A DNA stretch of 64,000 nt. Origin: Glandiceps talaboti. Taxonomy: Eukaryota; Hemichordata; Enteropneusta; Spengelidae. The DNA lies in NCBI RefSeq assembly GCF_964340395.1, contig NC_135549.1, forward strand, positions 24,127,342 through 24,191,341, in the 5' to 3' direction. The notes beneath the pieces are model-generated. The model ran no database searches. It saw nothing but the letters and a program-made list of their open reading frames with translations, and was not told where the DNA came from. This document shows positions 41,491-64,000 of the stretch, piece by piece. Numbering within the stretch: the stretch's first letter is position 1; each line of letters begins with the position of its first letter. Position numbers and translations under genes: made by a program.

Positions 41491-41509
41491 GTCTGTCTGT
41501 CTGTCTGAT
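41266..41509. repeat. (CTGT)n-(ATGT)n-(CTGT)n compound microsatellite
   Basis: A near-symmetrical block: CTGT units, about 85 bp of ATGT units, then CTGT units again. Confidence 0.97.
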
Positions 41510-41859
41510 CGTGCGTCCGTTTGTGTACCAATTATCTAAACATCACTCAACAGATTTCAATGAAATTTGATATCTAAATGTATGGCTCAAACTGATTATG
41601 ATTTAACCAATTTGATTTGCAAAAGATAAACTAACTTTATGAGCATATATGTAGCTGATTATCGATTGTGTTGCCCTATATAGAGACCAGGGAAAATGAA
41701 GTGCACATAGTTTAATGCATACAATATTATACTTGTTATTAAGCAGCAACTTACTTAACATTATAAGAAATAATTACCAGCATTGATTATATTAATTTTG
41801 TAATGTAGTCAATACAAAGAAAACCGTCATTTACAAAATATGAATATAATTCTCAAAAT

Positions 41860-44100
41860 TGAAATGTTCTTCTTTGCTGATTGAAAAAAGGGTACAGATT
41901 AAGGTAATACATCCTTGTAACTAAATGCAGTGTGTATAAAGATAAAATTTGCCATATTGTTCTAAAGCAAGGTAAAAAAAATAGCCAACATGAAAAAACT
42001 AATTTTTCATTCACCCTGTTAACAATTAGAATAAGACACCAAATCAATTACAGACAAGCACTATCTGCGATAAGAGTGCACGATTCAATAATTGGAAGTT
42101 TTAAAATTGAACATAAGGCGAAGAAAATGGTGTGTTTTCGATAACGTTAACCCGAACAACCCTAGTTTAAGCCACCGACAATAAACATTTCGATTCAATA
42201 ATTGGAAGTTTTAAAATTGAGGCGAAGAAAATGGTGTGTTTTCGATAACGTTAACCCTAGTTTAAGCCGCCGACCATAAACATTTCGATTAAAAACCTAA
42301 GAATTTGTTTGTCTTCTTGACATTCATGCACGTCTGTTTTCTTTCTCCAGTGATACCTGTACACATTTCATCAAACTATATCACAGATGGAGTATTCTGA
42401 CTGACATTTCGTTTGCTTTGGGGTTATTTATCGAAATTAAAGAAGTTAAAAAGATAAAATAAAATAAAATAAAATCCCGACCCACCTACCCTATTCCCTG
42501 AGGCCATGTTATCGGAAACACACAGTTATTTTTCCCCCGCCTAATCAAACTTCAAAGATGTTATCACACAATCATATTCTAATCCCTCACTCAACATTTA
42601 ATGTCAAACTAGAGAATACATCATAGTATTCTGAAAACCATTTGACTGTGGATGTTAGGAACAAAAAGTTTATATTTCACACTTACATGTATGTAGATAC
42701 GCAATTCTTTCATTTATCAATCATAACATCGCCAGAAAGGCATTTTGTACAAGGAAAATGATAGTAGAATGAAAATTATCTGTACAGTGTAAATACTGGC
42801 CAATACAGGACCCGCTCATCAAAAGGGTTACTGATCTGAAAAAACATGGTTGATATACATGACCATGCTTTCTTTTTGTAATCACGAACAAAACCTGCAA
42901 TCGATGTAATGTTTCCTTTATTTAACCAATGCTTCAAAGTATACCATTCCTAAAACGGTGCCGCAAGTACCCGTGGTTAAATAATCAATGGCAGAGTTCT
43001 ACAAATGAATAAGATTCGAGTCAATAAATTACCAAAGAACGCAAAAAATACCCTGTTATACAAACAAAATCTAGGAAAGAACAGGCGAAGCCTCTCCATA
43101 AACCAATTAGCCATCATACAAGAATATATAATTACATTACCATACAATAGTTTATGCAATTCAAGTAACATACTGAGTATTTTGACAATGGTTTTAAAAC
43201 AATTTTCATTACACGCGATAATATTCACTTCTTAAAGCAAAACGCTGAACCCACCTAAATATAATTTTCGATGACGAAATTGAATATTCTTACATATCTT
43301 CAGCACGACCTCGGCAATTCTGCCTAAACAATGAGCACAGATGTTTGAAATAATGCCTTAAGAATGCTTCTTTCCTTCAGTTACAATAACCTTTCCTAAA
43401 ATCCACTGTCACATACATGCATGTTCATATTTGACAGAGATGTGTCATTTGCATTAATGATACTGTTAGCGAAATTCCGTATGGCGTATAGTAAAATTCG
43501 ACATCTCGAGTACAAAGTGCCACGAAATATCAAAGCTTAGTCCTTTAAACTATCGATGTCAAATCCAATCTGAGATATTTGCAAGCAATCAGAAGCCTTT
43601 GTGCTGAAGATATGATTGCCGCCATTGGCAGGTAATAAGATTTTCCCTTTTAACCTAGCATTCTGTAATCCATTACACGTGTTCTGGTTTACATTTTCAA
43701 CAATAATATTGATGTTTATATTTCAAATGGCTTCATTTCTGCTTTTAAAACTTTCCTTAATGATTAACTTGTAGCTCAGTTCTGTTGTTTTGACATTTTC
43801 AAAACACGATATGACTATTACAACTACACGTTTCCTTCTTTGGAAGTGCAAAATGTATACGACGTTTACCATGTTTTGAAAATATTTGTCCCACAGGGTC
43901 GTCGTGTTTGATTATTAGGCAATGCAATTGCCTCGTTTGATTCATTCAATTATTTCTCGTACGCCTTCGAAGTAAAAATCATTAATTGATTTTCAAGTAC
44001 AAATTTTACAATTATGTATGTAGCGCAGTACAAAACCTTGGGAAAACCTTTAATTGCGTAGGTATGCCTGTGCATATTAATTCCCTCCCATATATCACAA
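41860..44100. other. Interval without supported gene
   Basis: Apart from the R1 repeat no structure is evident. The opposed open frames at 42977-43235 lack splice or domain support. Confidence 0.5.
42081..42546. repeat. Dispersed repeat R1, second copy, with duplicated head
   Basis: It matches 19078-19640 without the MITE. Its first about 105 bp (CGATTCAATAATTGGAAG to CATTT) are tandemly duplicated (about 42081-42187 and 42188-42287). It then continues through GACATTCATGCACGTCTG, the (ATAAA)n run and the CCCGACCCACC...CGCCTAA end. Confidence 0.85.
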
Positions 44101-44115
44101 TTATATCACAATAAT

Positions 44116-45291
<1,176 letters not shown>

Positions 45292-46683
45292 CCAATTAGT
45301 ATTTATTGAATGAATACTTAAAGAAAGAAAAAGAAATAAATTGTTGCAAGTCGATCGATAACTTTCGAGTGATTAAATTCGTTGATCAACGTTTCAAATA
45401 CGGGTCCAAACAAGAGTCGATGATGATTGAATGTTATTTCTGTGATCCTTTGTTGCGTCAAATTCTGATGTCTATAACGCACACCCCTCCCTTAAAAAAA
45501 TATAAATGAATTATGAACATAAAATAAATTTTATCACTTGAACAATCAGCTGTACATTTATATAATTGTTTATATGTTTCCAGTACAATTGAAAATGTTT
45601 ACACCATTCTATGTAATAACTATCTTTAGAATTTACCAACAGGAACGAAATACAGGCAGACAACTCATTTTGAAAAATATCATTTTGGTGTAATTTTACT
45701 CGGTGACGAAATCAGTATACTAGTATATCATCATAGCTATGTGTGATCCTAGTTGAGATGACGAAAACAAAAACGTACTCAACGATAAACATTAAATTCG
45801 AAATGATATTCAATTTTTTTAATCAACACGAGGCAATTGTGACCTTATCCCATGTACTATTCAGAATATCTTGTCTCTCAGTAGGCTATACAAGAAGACT
45901 TTATTGGGCATAATTGGACAAGGATTCTTGTGTAATTCCTTCTTTCACTATCAGTAATGTATGCTTTAATTTAGATCTGTTTTAAAGCTTACTGTACATA
46001 CTTCCTGGTTTCCTGCTGTGACTACTTCCGATATGTTATTGACATCCATGCACGCTTTATTTGTGAGACGCTTGACAATAAGAGGGCGATTCGTACGGCT
46101 AAGTCATACATATACCTGTATTTGTAACGTTCGATTGTTGATATCAAACACTGGCCTGTCGAGAAATTATTCAGGTTTTATTCAAATATATTCTGGCCTT
46201 GTTTCATGATAACATTTGCTCTCGCAATTCTTACCACGTCATTTGCAAATCAACGGCAAAGTACATAACTGAGAAGTTACTATGTGACATAAGTTCAAGG
46301 AATTTCGCTTGCCCACCTATTGAACTTGGCTATGTTATTCGTATAAATAGAGATTGGAATATCTACGCAAGTAGTCGTAGATTTGTAAACTTTTTTTTTC
46401 ACGTCAGAAAGAAATACATTAATCCTTCCATGGAATTATAGTCACCGGAAACACTCGCAACATTAACCATCGAAAGAGTTTTACCTTTAAGTTTACAGAC
46501 CACCTGCTATGCCGAAATCGATTATGTTGGGTTCACACATAAATGACTGATGTACTAAACTACATGTAGTAACCATGCCACAAACAATTACACTATAATA
46601 AGAAATTGTAATAAATATGGATACACAAATCAATAATTTGACCAAGTCAATGATGTCTATAACCATTTGATGAATGTAAATAG

Positions 46684-46977
46684 TTACCTTATTACGTTGG
46701 GTATGCATATATCTGCACCCCTATTAACCACGATGACAATTTCGGATTTGAAATTGTGTTATGCGTTGATGCTGCAAATTGTCTAAACCCTTGTATATCC
46801 AACGTGACAGCCAGAGATAATTCCGGAAGTTTAATCGTAGATCAGATTAAATTGCATGACTTCAGGGGTGAAGTATTACAGTTTATTGATAAAATGCACA
46901 AATCCAGTATCTTCTCTTATTTATCATTTACATCTGTCAGCCACAGTTGTCAATATAATATATTCATCTACAGATAG
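46684..46977 (+). CDS. Candidate exon, unknown product
   Basis: A 97-codon frame open from just after an AAATAG (possible acceptor) to TAG at 46975. The first about 70 residues look like folded protein: YYVGYAYICTPINHDDNFGF, then LCVDAANCLNPC and an NVT site, and then LIVDQIKLHDFRGE. The opposite strand is not open here. The acceptor is poor and no family is recognised. Confidence 0.3.
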   Translation, partial: LPYYVGYAYICTPINHDDNFGFEIVLCVDAANCLNPCISNVTARDNSGSLIVDQIKLHDFRGEVLQFIDKMHKSSIFSYLSFTSVSHSCQYNIFIYR

Positions 46978-49477
46978 CAGCCGTTCTAATAATATATTGA
47001 TATGTTTTGTTATTACAAAGTTGCCTTCTAGTTCTGCAGTATTATCATCAGATAAAATCGACGATTTCAATATTCGTCTTTCGCTGTGGACATTCATACA
47101 ATGTATCCTTATTATAGGAGGTCACATCGTCCCAATTTCAACTCGTCCCATTTCAACCCCTTCCAATGTCGATTACATTAATGTGTGAATGTTCTATTAA
47201 ACTAGATTATGATGGCTGTCCTCTACCTTGTAGTTCTTTATATTTGTCACAGTCGATTCAGTTTTGACCGCGTGGTACTAAACTGTGAGCGATGAATAAC
47301 GACATGTACAGGCACTAAATGTGCAATTGAAGGTAAAGAATATGTTTACGTGAATTTAAAAACAACCATGCAGATAACGACGATGGTCCTATGGATGGAC
47401 GGATCTCTGCCTATTTGCGATATTTGCATGTATAATATTCCCCCAAATCCCTAAACTGCCCAAATCTTAGTATTAGAATTACAAAAAGTTATCAAACCTC
47501 TTCCTTGAAAACAATATCCCAGACAACATGTATATCCATGTGTATGTTTATCATGACTTAACCTTAAGTTAATGAATGTAAACGACTTCCAAATCAATGA
47601 AGCATTTTCAAATTTGAAAGCCAAGACCGGCAGGTATTACGCACAGTTGTATAGGCGAAACATTGGAAAACAAAGAGAGAATTTTAAAGTCCGTCAGATA
47701 TAAGAGTTTATATTTACTTTCTGGAATTAAAGCTACCAAATTCTTTGCATAGGGATATTCAGTTGTATTTTCAAAGCTAGCATTACATGTAAAGTGAGGT
47801 CAACTATGGATAAACTAACTGTACATTTCATTAAAATCAGATTACTTAGCAGCGAATATCAGCTCTGAGTCATTGCCTTTGAAGCCTCTGGCTGTGTCGT
47901 ATGTATCCTGATACTATGCACGAAAGGTTGATAGCTTTATTTCACTTTTGTCCATTAGTGACAGATATTTGACCGAATTGACCAAATTGCATATGGTAGA
48001 TACTATTACATAGCTATTTCCCTTGGATAGTGTACCTCTAATCTATCTCGTGAAACTCAATGTCCCAAGATCATGATTCCTGGTATGACGCATTACACTA
48101 TCAAATGTCAGAATTGAACATACGAGACATTGCGTTTACCAGGGATCCATGGACAAAGGATGCTAAATAACAACGCTTGATGTGGTAATAGACGTTTAGT
48201 CTACCAGTGCTTTCTTAGGCAAGTAATATGAGTATAATACCAGCACCAAACAAGGCTAGTCTGTTAATAATATTTGTAATATTGCCTGTCCATGTAGTAC
48301 CTGTAAACATGATTCAATGGAAACTGGCAGCTCATAGCTACTACAGAGGGTTTCTGATAGCAAAAAAATGAAATTAATTTTGAAAACTTATTAACCTGCA
48401 GGTATATGTCAAAACTCAGTGACGTGCATATGTCCTATATGGTATCACCTTTGTACTAGATTTGAATGAAATTAAAAGAAATGACGATTTATCGACGGAC
48501 GAATGGATGAGCTCATGTTCCAATATCATCCAAGTTGGGAGGCTAATTAGTGGAAATGCATACTTCGAGGATGTTGTGTGTTAGTAAAATTGTATTCACA
48601 CTGCAATAAAATATCATATAAGATTTACATCAACAGTCGTCTTGTTATATTACGAATTCTGCTTCGGGGGGATATAGCAGAAGGTACGAATGAAAATTCA
48701 ATATGTGCAGTGAAATCAGAAAGTGCTCGGCAGATTAGATCGACAAAGTTACATCGAATATAAACAGTTTCATTTCAGGTGTCATTTTCTACTGGTTTGC
48801 ACCTGAATGATGTAAATATATCGTTCCCTTCTCCCTTTAAAATTTCGAAAAAGGACGTCACACACTAATTAACAGTTATATAAAATGAAACATCACCGTA
48901 TATGCCAATGAGTTGTGAGCATGTATATACGTCCAGACAAAATCATTTCCAATAAAATCGGGGGGGGGGATGTAATGGCCTATATAATTGTTTGTTTAAT
49001 TTTGTTGATGCATTCCATTTATTCAAAGATGATTTTATATTCATGTTGTGTATTCGTCTACTGCAGACGAAGTATGTGCAACTTGTATCATATACCAAAC
49101 CGTGCGTGTTTACTTGTATATGTAAACATTAGCCATTTAAATAAATAAAAAACAAACCTTTAACTTAGTTAGTTTATTGTACCTCCGCCCCCATCTTATT
49201 TAAAATGCTTGAACTGTATATACGTTATCATAATATCATCCTTCCAATAGTACAATGGGCGGTGATGTCAACAAAATCCACTTTGCACGTCTAAGATGCT
49301 CTTAAGCTACATTTCAAAGAAGCCTCGACCCATAAATCATTTCATTAACAATGGCCTATTTGATTGAGAAATTTGATATTCGAAATCCGTATATCTTCTG
49401 GCGGAGCTGCCACATCACGCCGGTACTTCACACTATGCTCATATGACACACATCAAAATAGAGGTATTAGAATTAAT

Positions 49478-49753
49478 AGATAAGTGATTTCAGCACACAG
49501 CTAGATTTTAAATCTGTAATGAAGTCAAGCATTTCTACATGTAGCGAATTATAAATATTTTAATCGAGTCACGTATTTCTTGACCTCGCTACTAATACTT
49601 TGAATATTTTCTTTAATTCATTTCTCCGGTCAGGTGCAATAATTATAAGTAGAAGTGACTACATACATTTACTAAAGAATACTTTTAATTATCATTTGCA
49701 AAACTGATTTACCACAGATTTAAAAGCTAGCTGTGTGCTGAAATCACATATCT
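49478..49753. mobile_element. MITE with about 40-bp terminal inverted repeats
   Basis: The left end TAGATAAGTGATTTCAGCAC and the right end, read in reverse complement, TAGATATGTGATTTCAGCAC match and continue to TTTTAAATCTGT, with only two mismatches over about 40 bp. The interior of about 195 bp is AT-rich and non-coding. A non-autonomous DNA transposon is the simplest reading. Confidence 0.85.
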
Positions 49754-52507
49754 AAAACGAATTGTAAGGGAAATTCTTTTTAGTGCAGATTGTATGGTTC
49801 CCTTGCTGATAATAAATTATGTTGGCAGTCCAATTATCATAGATTTGAAAGAATGCCTTTGGTCGGATATGTTTGCTCATCCATCGTTAACATTTATGTA
49901 ATGGGAACCCTTAGTACCTCTAGGAACTGTATCGATATATTTATCACGTTTTGCATTTCATTCTTTAAGATATGAATTAAAACTGTTGAATTCTGCGAAC
50001 GACAACTTTTAAATGTGGCTTAAGATATTAATTCCGCTACTTGATTTATTAAACACTTTAAGATAATTATCTCATGTCCTCAATGAATCTATTTTCTGTT
50101 AAATGGTACTCGTTTTAAGGGCATTTATAGTAATGATATTGATTGATTGAGTGATAGAACACCAAATGCACATAAATGTGTTTGAAAGCTGCACTGTACC
50201 TTACTTTTCTTTATATTTTCACAATATACATTTTTGTAATTCCCCCCCCCCCATTTTAGATCCATGAAGGAGGTATCTTGTGTGAGACCGAAACTTCAGT
50301 GTAATTTATAATAACAGACTATCATTATTCGGAAACTGGAGCTTGCTGTCTCTCAGATTCAATATAAAATCATTCACTGTACATAATTTCATGAAGACAT
50401 CATTAAATGAAAATGTGGGGTTCATGGTACCATGAAAAACGTAGACTGCCGCTATTAAAGTGGATTCACTTGGAAGGAAATAGTCCTAGCCGACAGCAAA
50501 AGCTACGTCGTTACACTGCTATGTACCAACACTTTAGTCTTAAGCATGATTTCTTTTAAAGATTGTTTACCGTACTGACTTTCCAAGTTAGTTGATAAAC
50601 TGAGATAGTCCGGTAGCAACTGATGCATTTAATTGGTACTCATGTACCGCATGTCTGATATTTAAAAAAATGTTTACAGATTGTGTTCAAGTCGCACGCA
50701 ACAATCTTCCTATGATTTTGTATATATTAATGGCGATATTGAGAAACCTCTTTAATGGTAATAGTATAACTTACGACAAGCTATTGAGTATTGAAACCGT
50801 TAACCGATTCTCATAACATACTTTTATAAGCTGAGAGCTTTCGACTGCCAACTGTCAGTCTTGTTCTCTCTATGATCATAATAGGTGGCTCTGTTTATGG
50901 TTGTGACGTGATCCGATCCCGGATAATGCTCCCATATATCTTGGCGAGAAAATATCATCTCTCATCTCTTTTTCTACGAACATATGTTGTCAAAAGGTGT
51001 TACACATTTTTCACGCGTCAGGAATACATTTCATTTAAGCAAATCAATTGCTATTGATAAGGAAGAACAACAAAGTTTGTAAATTGATAAGCAGACAGAC
51101 AGACAAACAAACAGATAGACAGGCAGACACACACCCACAAACAGACAAATAAAAATCATGAGCATCCTTCGTCCAATTTTTTTGTTATGCGTTTATTACT
51201 GTCAAGGCTGGGGTCAGAATTTGCATACCTCCCCTCCCCCGCTTCCCGGCTACACATAATTAATGTGGAATTATACAGACCCATCCCCTCTATTTCTAGC
51301 GATAAGGAAGAACAACAAAATTTGTAAAATGATACACAGACAGACATTTCCTGTAATAAAGATACAATTAATGATAAACGAAGAAGTATAATTCAAAATT
51401 TCCCACCTGAAACAAAAGTAATTTTGAGAAAAGTGTTTATGTTGTCAACATCGTCGATTATATTACTTTAAACAATGGTTCGTGCGTCTTATTGCTAAAA
51501 TGATGTAGGGCTTGGTGTTTACCTCATATGACATTACGTTTTCGATACAGAGCTCGACATATTTCAACTCTAGACTAACAATACCAGAGACGCAACAAAC
51601 ACAGCAGGATCCTTGTGCCCAATCACATTAAACACTGATAATTGCGGATCTCAATTGCTAATCTCTTACAACAGGCAGAGACAGGCTTCTAATGAAAACA
51701 TACCACACATGGACTTGATGATTTGAGCGGCTTCAATTGCTTTTTTTTTTCTAATTACTGATAATCAACATATAAAATTAACTACTTCTACATCCCCTCT
51801 GTGCATGGCACCTATGTAATTGTTTCTTTTGCGTTAAAGGTTGTCTGAGGGTGTGTATTAAACGTTATGTCACATTAGTGAAACACCAAGCCTACGTCAT
51901 TTTCAGTCTATGGAAGTCAGTTACGTTATTAGTCGTTAAAAATAAACACAGACCTAAAAATAACTTCTAACTTGCGAATGACCCATTTCATTGAAACATC
52001 AAGGATCCTATAAACCATATATGAATTTTGCGTATACAAATTCGCTCTATCAAACGACTCCGCATATTGCTCTTGATATGTGAAGCATGATAGAAATGCA
52101 TTTAATTTAGTACTTATTTTATTGTGATGCATGCAGCTTTTTGCCAACCTAAATTTGGAATTCAAATGAGTTGTATATAAAGAAGAAAATGGCATGTTCA
52201 CAACAAAATTGCTGTAAGAATACGAACACGTCAGCAATGTGACACTGTTGCAATGCAGCTGGCGTCTACATATGGTTAAATTTAGCAAAACGGAGTTAGA
52301 AAAACTCTGATATAGTGCCTAGTATATAACAAACTGGAAATACTATCTCATTTACTAACTACTTTTAATAAAATTGAAACCATTAACATATATTCATAAC
52401 AGGGTTGCAAGAAACGTTGAAAGATCACCTTAACAATTATAATGAAATTAAATTGTATTACACAGTACAAAAAAAAACCGCTGTACCCATTTGCCGATGT
52501 CTCATCC

Positions 52508-52510
<3 letters not shown>

Positions 52511-52592
<82 letters not shown>
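52511..52592. repeat. (TA)n(TG)n microsatellite
   Basis: About 33 bp of TA followed by about 47 bp of TG. Confidence 0.95.
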
Positions 52593-52594
<2 letters not shown>

Positions 52595-53025
52595 ATAGTG
52601 ATTGTCGTTTCGTACATTATGTTGTGGAAAATGACGTAATTCAGTCATTTTGGAAATGTAATCCTATCCCCAATGATATGTTCTATAATTAGTTGATACA
52701 CTCAGCGCATTCTGTGAATGAAGACAAACAATATTCTGTCACGTGAGGATTTGGATGGTTCATCTTCATTTAGAGGCTTCTGTAATCTATATTTTTTTTT
52801 ATATTTGGACTACAATATTTATCATTACACCGTCATTTAAAAAAAATGGAAAGCAACAATTCTCATTTCTGTCGAATTCGAAAGTGCGTTATACGTAAGC
52901 ATAATAGATAAACAATATTAATAATTATGTTATATTATTATAAGTTATGATATTAACTTATTAGATTCAAATTTCGAAATATCGAAGTGCTTGTCATAGA
53001 GGCAGATATATAATGTACTGATACA

Positions 53026-54102
53026 TTATCGTCCATGGATTTTGAATACAGACGAGTACATAGAGGTAGACCTTGATACGATTGATGAACGTTTCCTCGA
53101 CAAGTTGATGAATTGTTGGGGTATTTCATTCTTCTTCTTTTTACAGGGACAAGTTCTGGTGAAAGCTTCTTTGAATGCTAACCTGTATTTACGACTTACA
53201 ATGTTATAGACGAATGGGTTGACCGAAGAATTTAGAAGAAGGAAACAAATTGAAACATTGTAAATGCAGTCGATGCGTCGATAACTTAGCACATTGACAC
53301 CGAGAGCCGACATCATTTCTACAACCAGGACCAATACACGTGGTAATACACACAGGAAATACACCAAGGCGGTCGTGATACATACTTTGATAATATACTT
53401 GTCTTCCGTGCCGTTACTTTGACGAGACGATGCCATGCTCACTGAAGTTTTCCTTAATTTGACAGCCGCCAGCGAGTACAGGATAGTCACACAAATCATT
53501 GATACTGTGGTAAGGGTGAGAAAGATCATTGCAGGCAATAGGCTCATTGTCATGGTTACCAAACTAGGTCTGAAACAGCCAAGCATCATCGGAACGTTTG
53601 CTAACATTCCCACAATCCACGTCAGTGTCGCGAAGATAACGTTCTTCAACTTCTTTCGAACAAACATTCGGTACTTGATAGGTTTTTTGATTGCTAAGTA
53701 GCGATCAATACTGATCAAAACAACTGTCATCAGTGAAGCGCTCAACGAGGTATCGCCAAAAGCAGCAAACGTGCAGTAGTCGACATCAGTTGTTATCATC
53801 TCGCAGGATCCATCCCCGTTCACGCTGGTACAAATTAGCAGAGTCCAAGCTAGAAATACGTAGATGAAATCAGCTGTCGCCAGGTTCACCAGATACAAGT
53901 TGGTGGCTGAGTGTAAACCGGGTACCCGTATCACAACAAACAAGAACGCCAAGTTTCCAGCGATACCTAAGGTGCAGATAGTCATACTGAGAGCAATCTG
54001 TGTACTCTGACTTACCCAACAAGAATCTCCTACGAGATCGTGTCCGACTAGACCATTGATTGTAATATTGCTATGGTTCATGTTCCAATTACCGTTGGGC
54101 AT
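53026..54102 (-). CDS. Rhodopsin-family (class A) GPCR, peptide-receptor-like, single coding exon
   Basis: An intact 358-residue frame from ATG (54102-54100) to stop. The N-terminus has NHS and NIT glycosylation sites. Class A marks: GN in TM1 (GIAGNLAFLF), NLATADF in TM2, SIDRYLAIKKP after TM3, FLCVLPR in TM6 (the usual CWxP Trp is replaced) and NSSVNPFVYNIVSRKYR in TM7, then a tail with TCPCKKKK that may be palmitoylated. The TM7/helix 8 block resembles the TRH-receptor, GHS and neuromedin U groups, so a neuropeptide ligand is likely but not identified. A CTGAACAG on the minus strand at about 54120, 18 bases before ATG, may be a 5'UTR acceptor. Confidence 0.95.
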   Translation of the reverse strand: MPNGNWNMNHSNITINGLVGHDLVGDSCWVSQSTQIALSMTICTLGIAGNLAFLFVVIRVPGLHSATNLYLVNLATADFIYVFLAWTLLICTSVNGDGSCEMITTDVDYCTFAAFGDTSLSASLMTVVLISIDRYLAIKKPIKYRMFVRKKLKNVIFATLTWIVGMLANVPMMLGCFRPSLVTMTMSLLPAMIFLTLTTVSMICVTILYSLAAVKLRKTSVSMASSRQSNGTEDKYIIKVCITTALVYFLCVLPRVLVLVVEMMSALGVNVLSYRRIDCIYNVSICFLLLNSSVNPFVYNIVSRKYRLAFKEAFTRTCPCKKKKNEIPQQFINLSRKRSSIVSRSTSMYSSVFKIHGR

Positions 54103-54129
54103 AAACTTCTTTTCAAAACCTGTTCAGTG

Positions 54130-63450
<9,321 letters not shown>

Positions 63451-63451
63451 G

Positions 63452-63721
63452 TTAGATGTCAGTAAAATGATCACCACCCTCAATCCAATACACAATGGCT
63501 GATATTTCAGCAATAGCAGAAAGCATAAACTGAAAATGTAAATTTTGATTATTTTTTGTGTCCATTAGTTTCATATCAGTGGAAAGGGTTTCTATGGTAG
63601 ATACTTTTTCGAAATCTATGCAAGACCTTGTGACGAATTTCCTCGAATGTTTATACTTCTCTGGCAGGTTCCCATGGCTATGCGAACATTTGTCATGTTT
63701 GATCAATGATTGTAATGTCAC
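63452..63721 (-). CDS. Candidate exon, unknown product
   Basis: A minus-strand frame of about 89 codons after a possible CACCAG acceptor, ending in TAA. It is hydrophilic, then ends in a hydrophobic stretch (FMLSAIAEISAIVYWIEGG). It has a plausible protein composition, but no motif or partner exon. Chance is not excluded. Confidence 0.25.
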   Translation of the reverse strand: MTLQSLIKHDKCSHSHGNLPEKYKHSRKFVTRSCIDFEKVSTIETLSTDMKLMDTKNNQNLHFQFMLSAIAEISAIVYWIEGGDHFTDI

Positions 63722-63884
63722 TGGTGTTTTTTTTTATTTTCATTAGTGTACTTTCATTGGGGAAATAGAACGGCTAGAGACTCTTCAAGGTATTTAGCCT
63801 GTAACCACAATCAATAAATTGTTTGAAATTTTGCAAACTAAAACTCTACAAAATCCAAAACATCTTTATAATGTACTAATACGA

Positions 63885-64000
<116 letters not shown>

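Larger units (their letters stand above)
45310..53020. other. Gene-poor interval before GPCR 2
   Basis: Apart from the candidate exon at 46684 and the MITE at 49478, no feature was supported. (TA)n(TG)n lies at 52511-52592. Open frames at 48578-51057 and 51929-52288 are AT-rich and without domain signs. Confidence 0.5.

Noticed and set aside
53435-53701. Plus-strand frame inside GPCR 2
   Set aside because: Antisense shadow of the receptor's transmembrane segments.

Overview
This window reads as nuclear DNA of an invertebrate animal, probably marine. It is AT-rich. Its coding sequence lies in short GT-AG exons set among long stretches of simple repeats, and it has no operon-like gene packing. 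The protein modules are LDL-receptor class A, C-type lectin, an extracellular DUF11-like beta-sandwich and rhodopsin-type peptide GPCRs, which are bilaterian in character. A lophotrochozoan or an invertebrate deuterostome fits; I cannot name the species.

Layout. (1) 1-4785, plus strand: four direct copies of a 1.2-1.4 kb unit, each with one phase-1/1 exon for an LDLa module; the fourth is cut short by a retroposon-like tail. (2) 9100-10098, minus: an intact single-exon class A GPCR. (3) 17918-33457, minus: a spliced gene that I assembled from splice sites and reading phase. It has 12 exons whose phases join at all 11 junctions and gives about 840 residues: signal peptide, DUF11-like region, two C-type lectin domains and a cysteine-rich tail. 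Two further exon-like segments lie just downstream (15384-16098). (4) 33.5-53 kb: gene-poor, rich in repeats, with a few isolated exon-like open stretches. (5) 53026-54102, minus: a second intact single-exon peptide-type GPCR. (6) 54-64 kb: no convincing gene, mostly simple repeats.

Mobile and structured DNA is plentiful. It includes the frameshifted 3' end of a non-LTR retrotransposon (29.7-30.45 kb), a foldback MITE nested inside another dispersed repeat (19.25 kb), a 276-bp MITE (49.5 kb) and a family of (TA)n-flanked fragments sharing a GAGCACT-type core. One member of that family is a 73-bp inverted repeat that encodes a complete type I hammerhead ribozyme motif on the minus strand (44255-44296). 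This matches what is known of Penelope-like elements. It is the most striking non-coding signal here; the assembled lectin/DUF11-like gene is the most substantial coding one.

The genes show no shared pathway. The two GPCRs are peptide-receptor-like membrane proteins, and the LDLa and lectin genes encode secreted or extracellular modular proteins.
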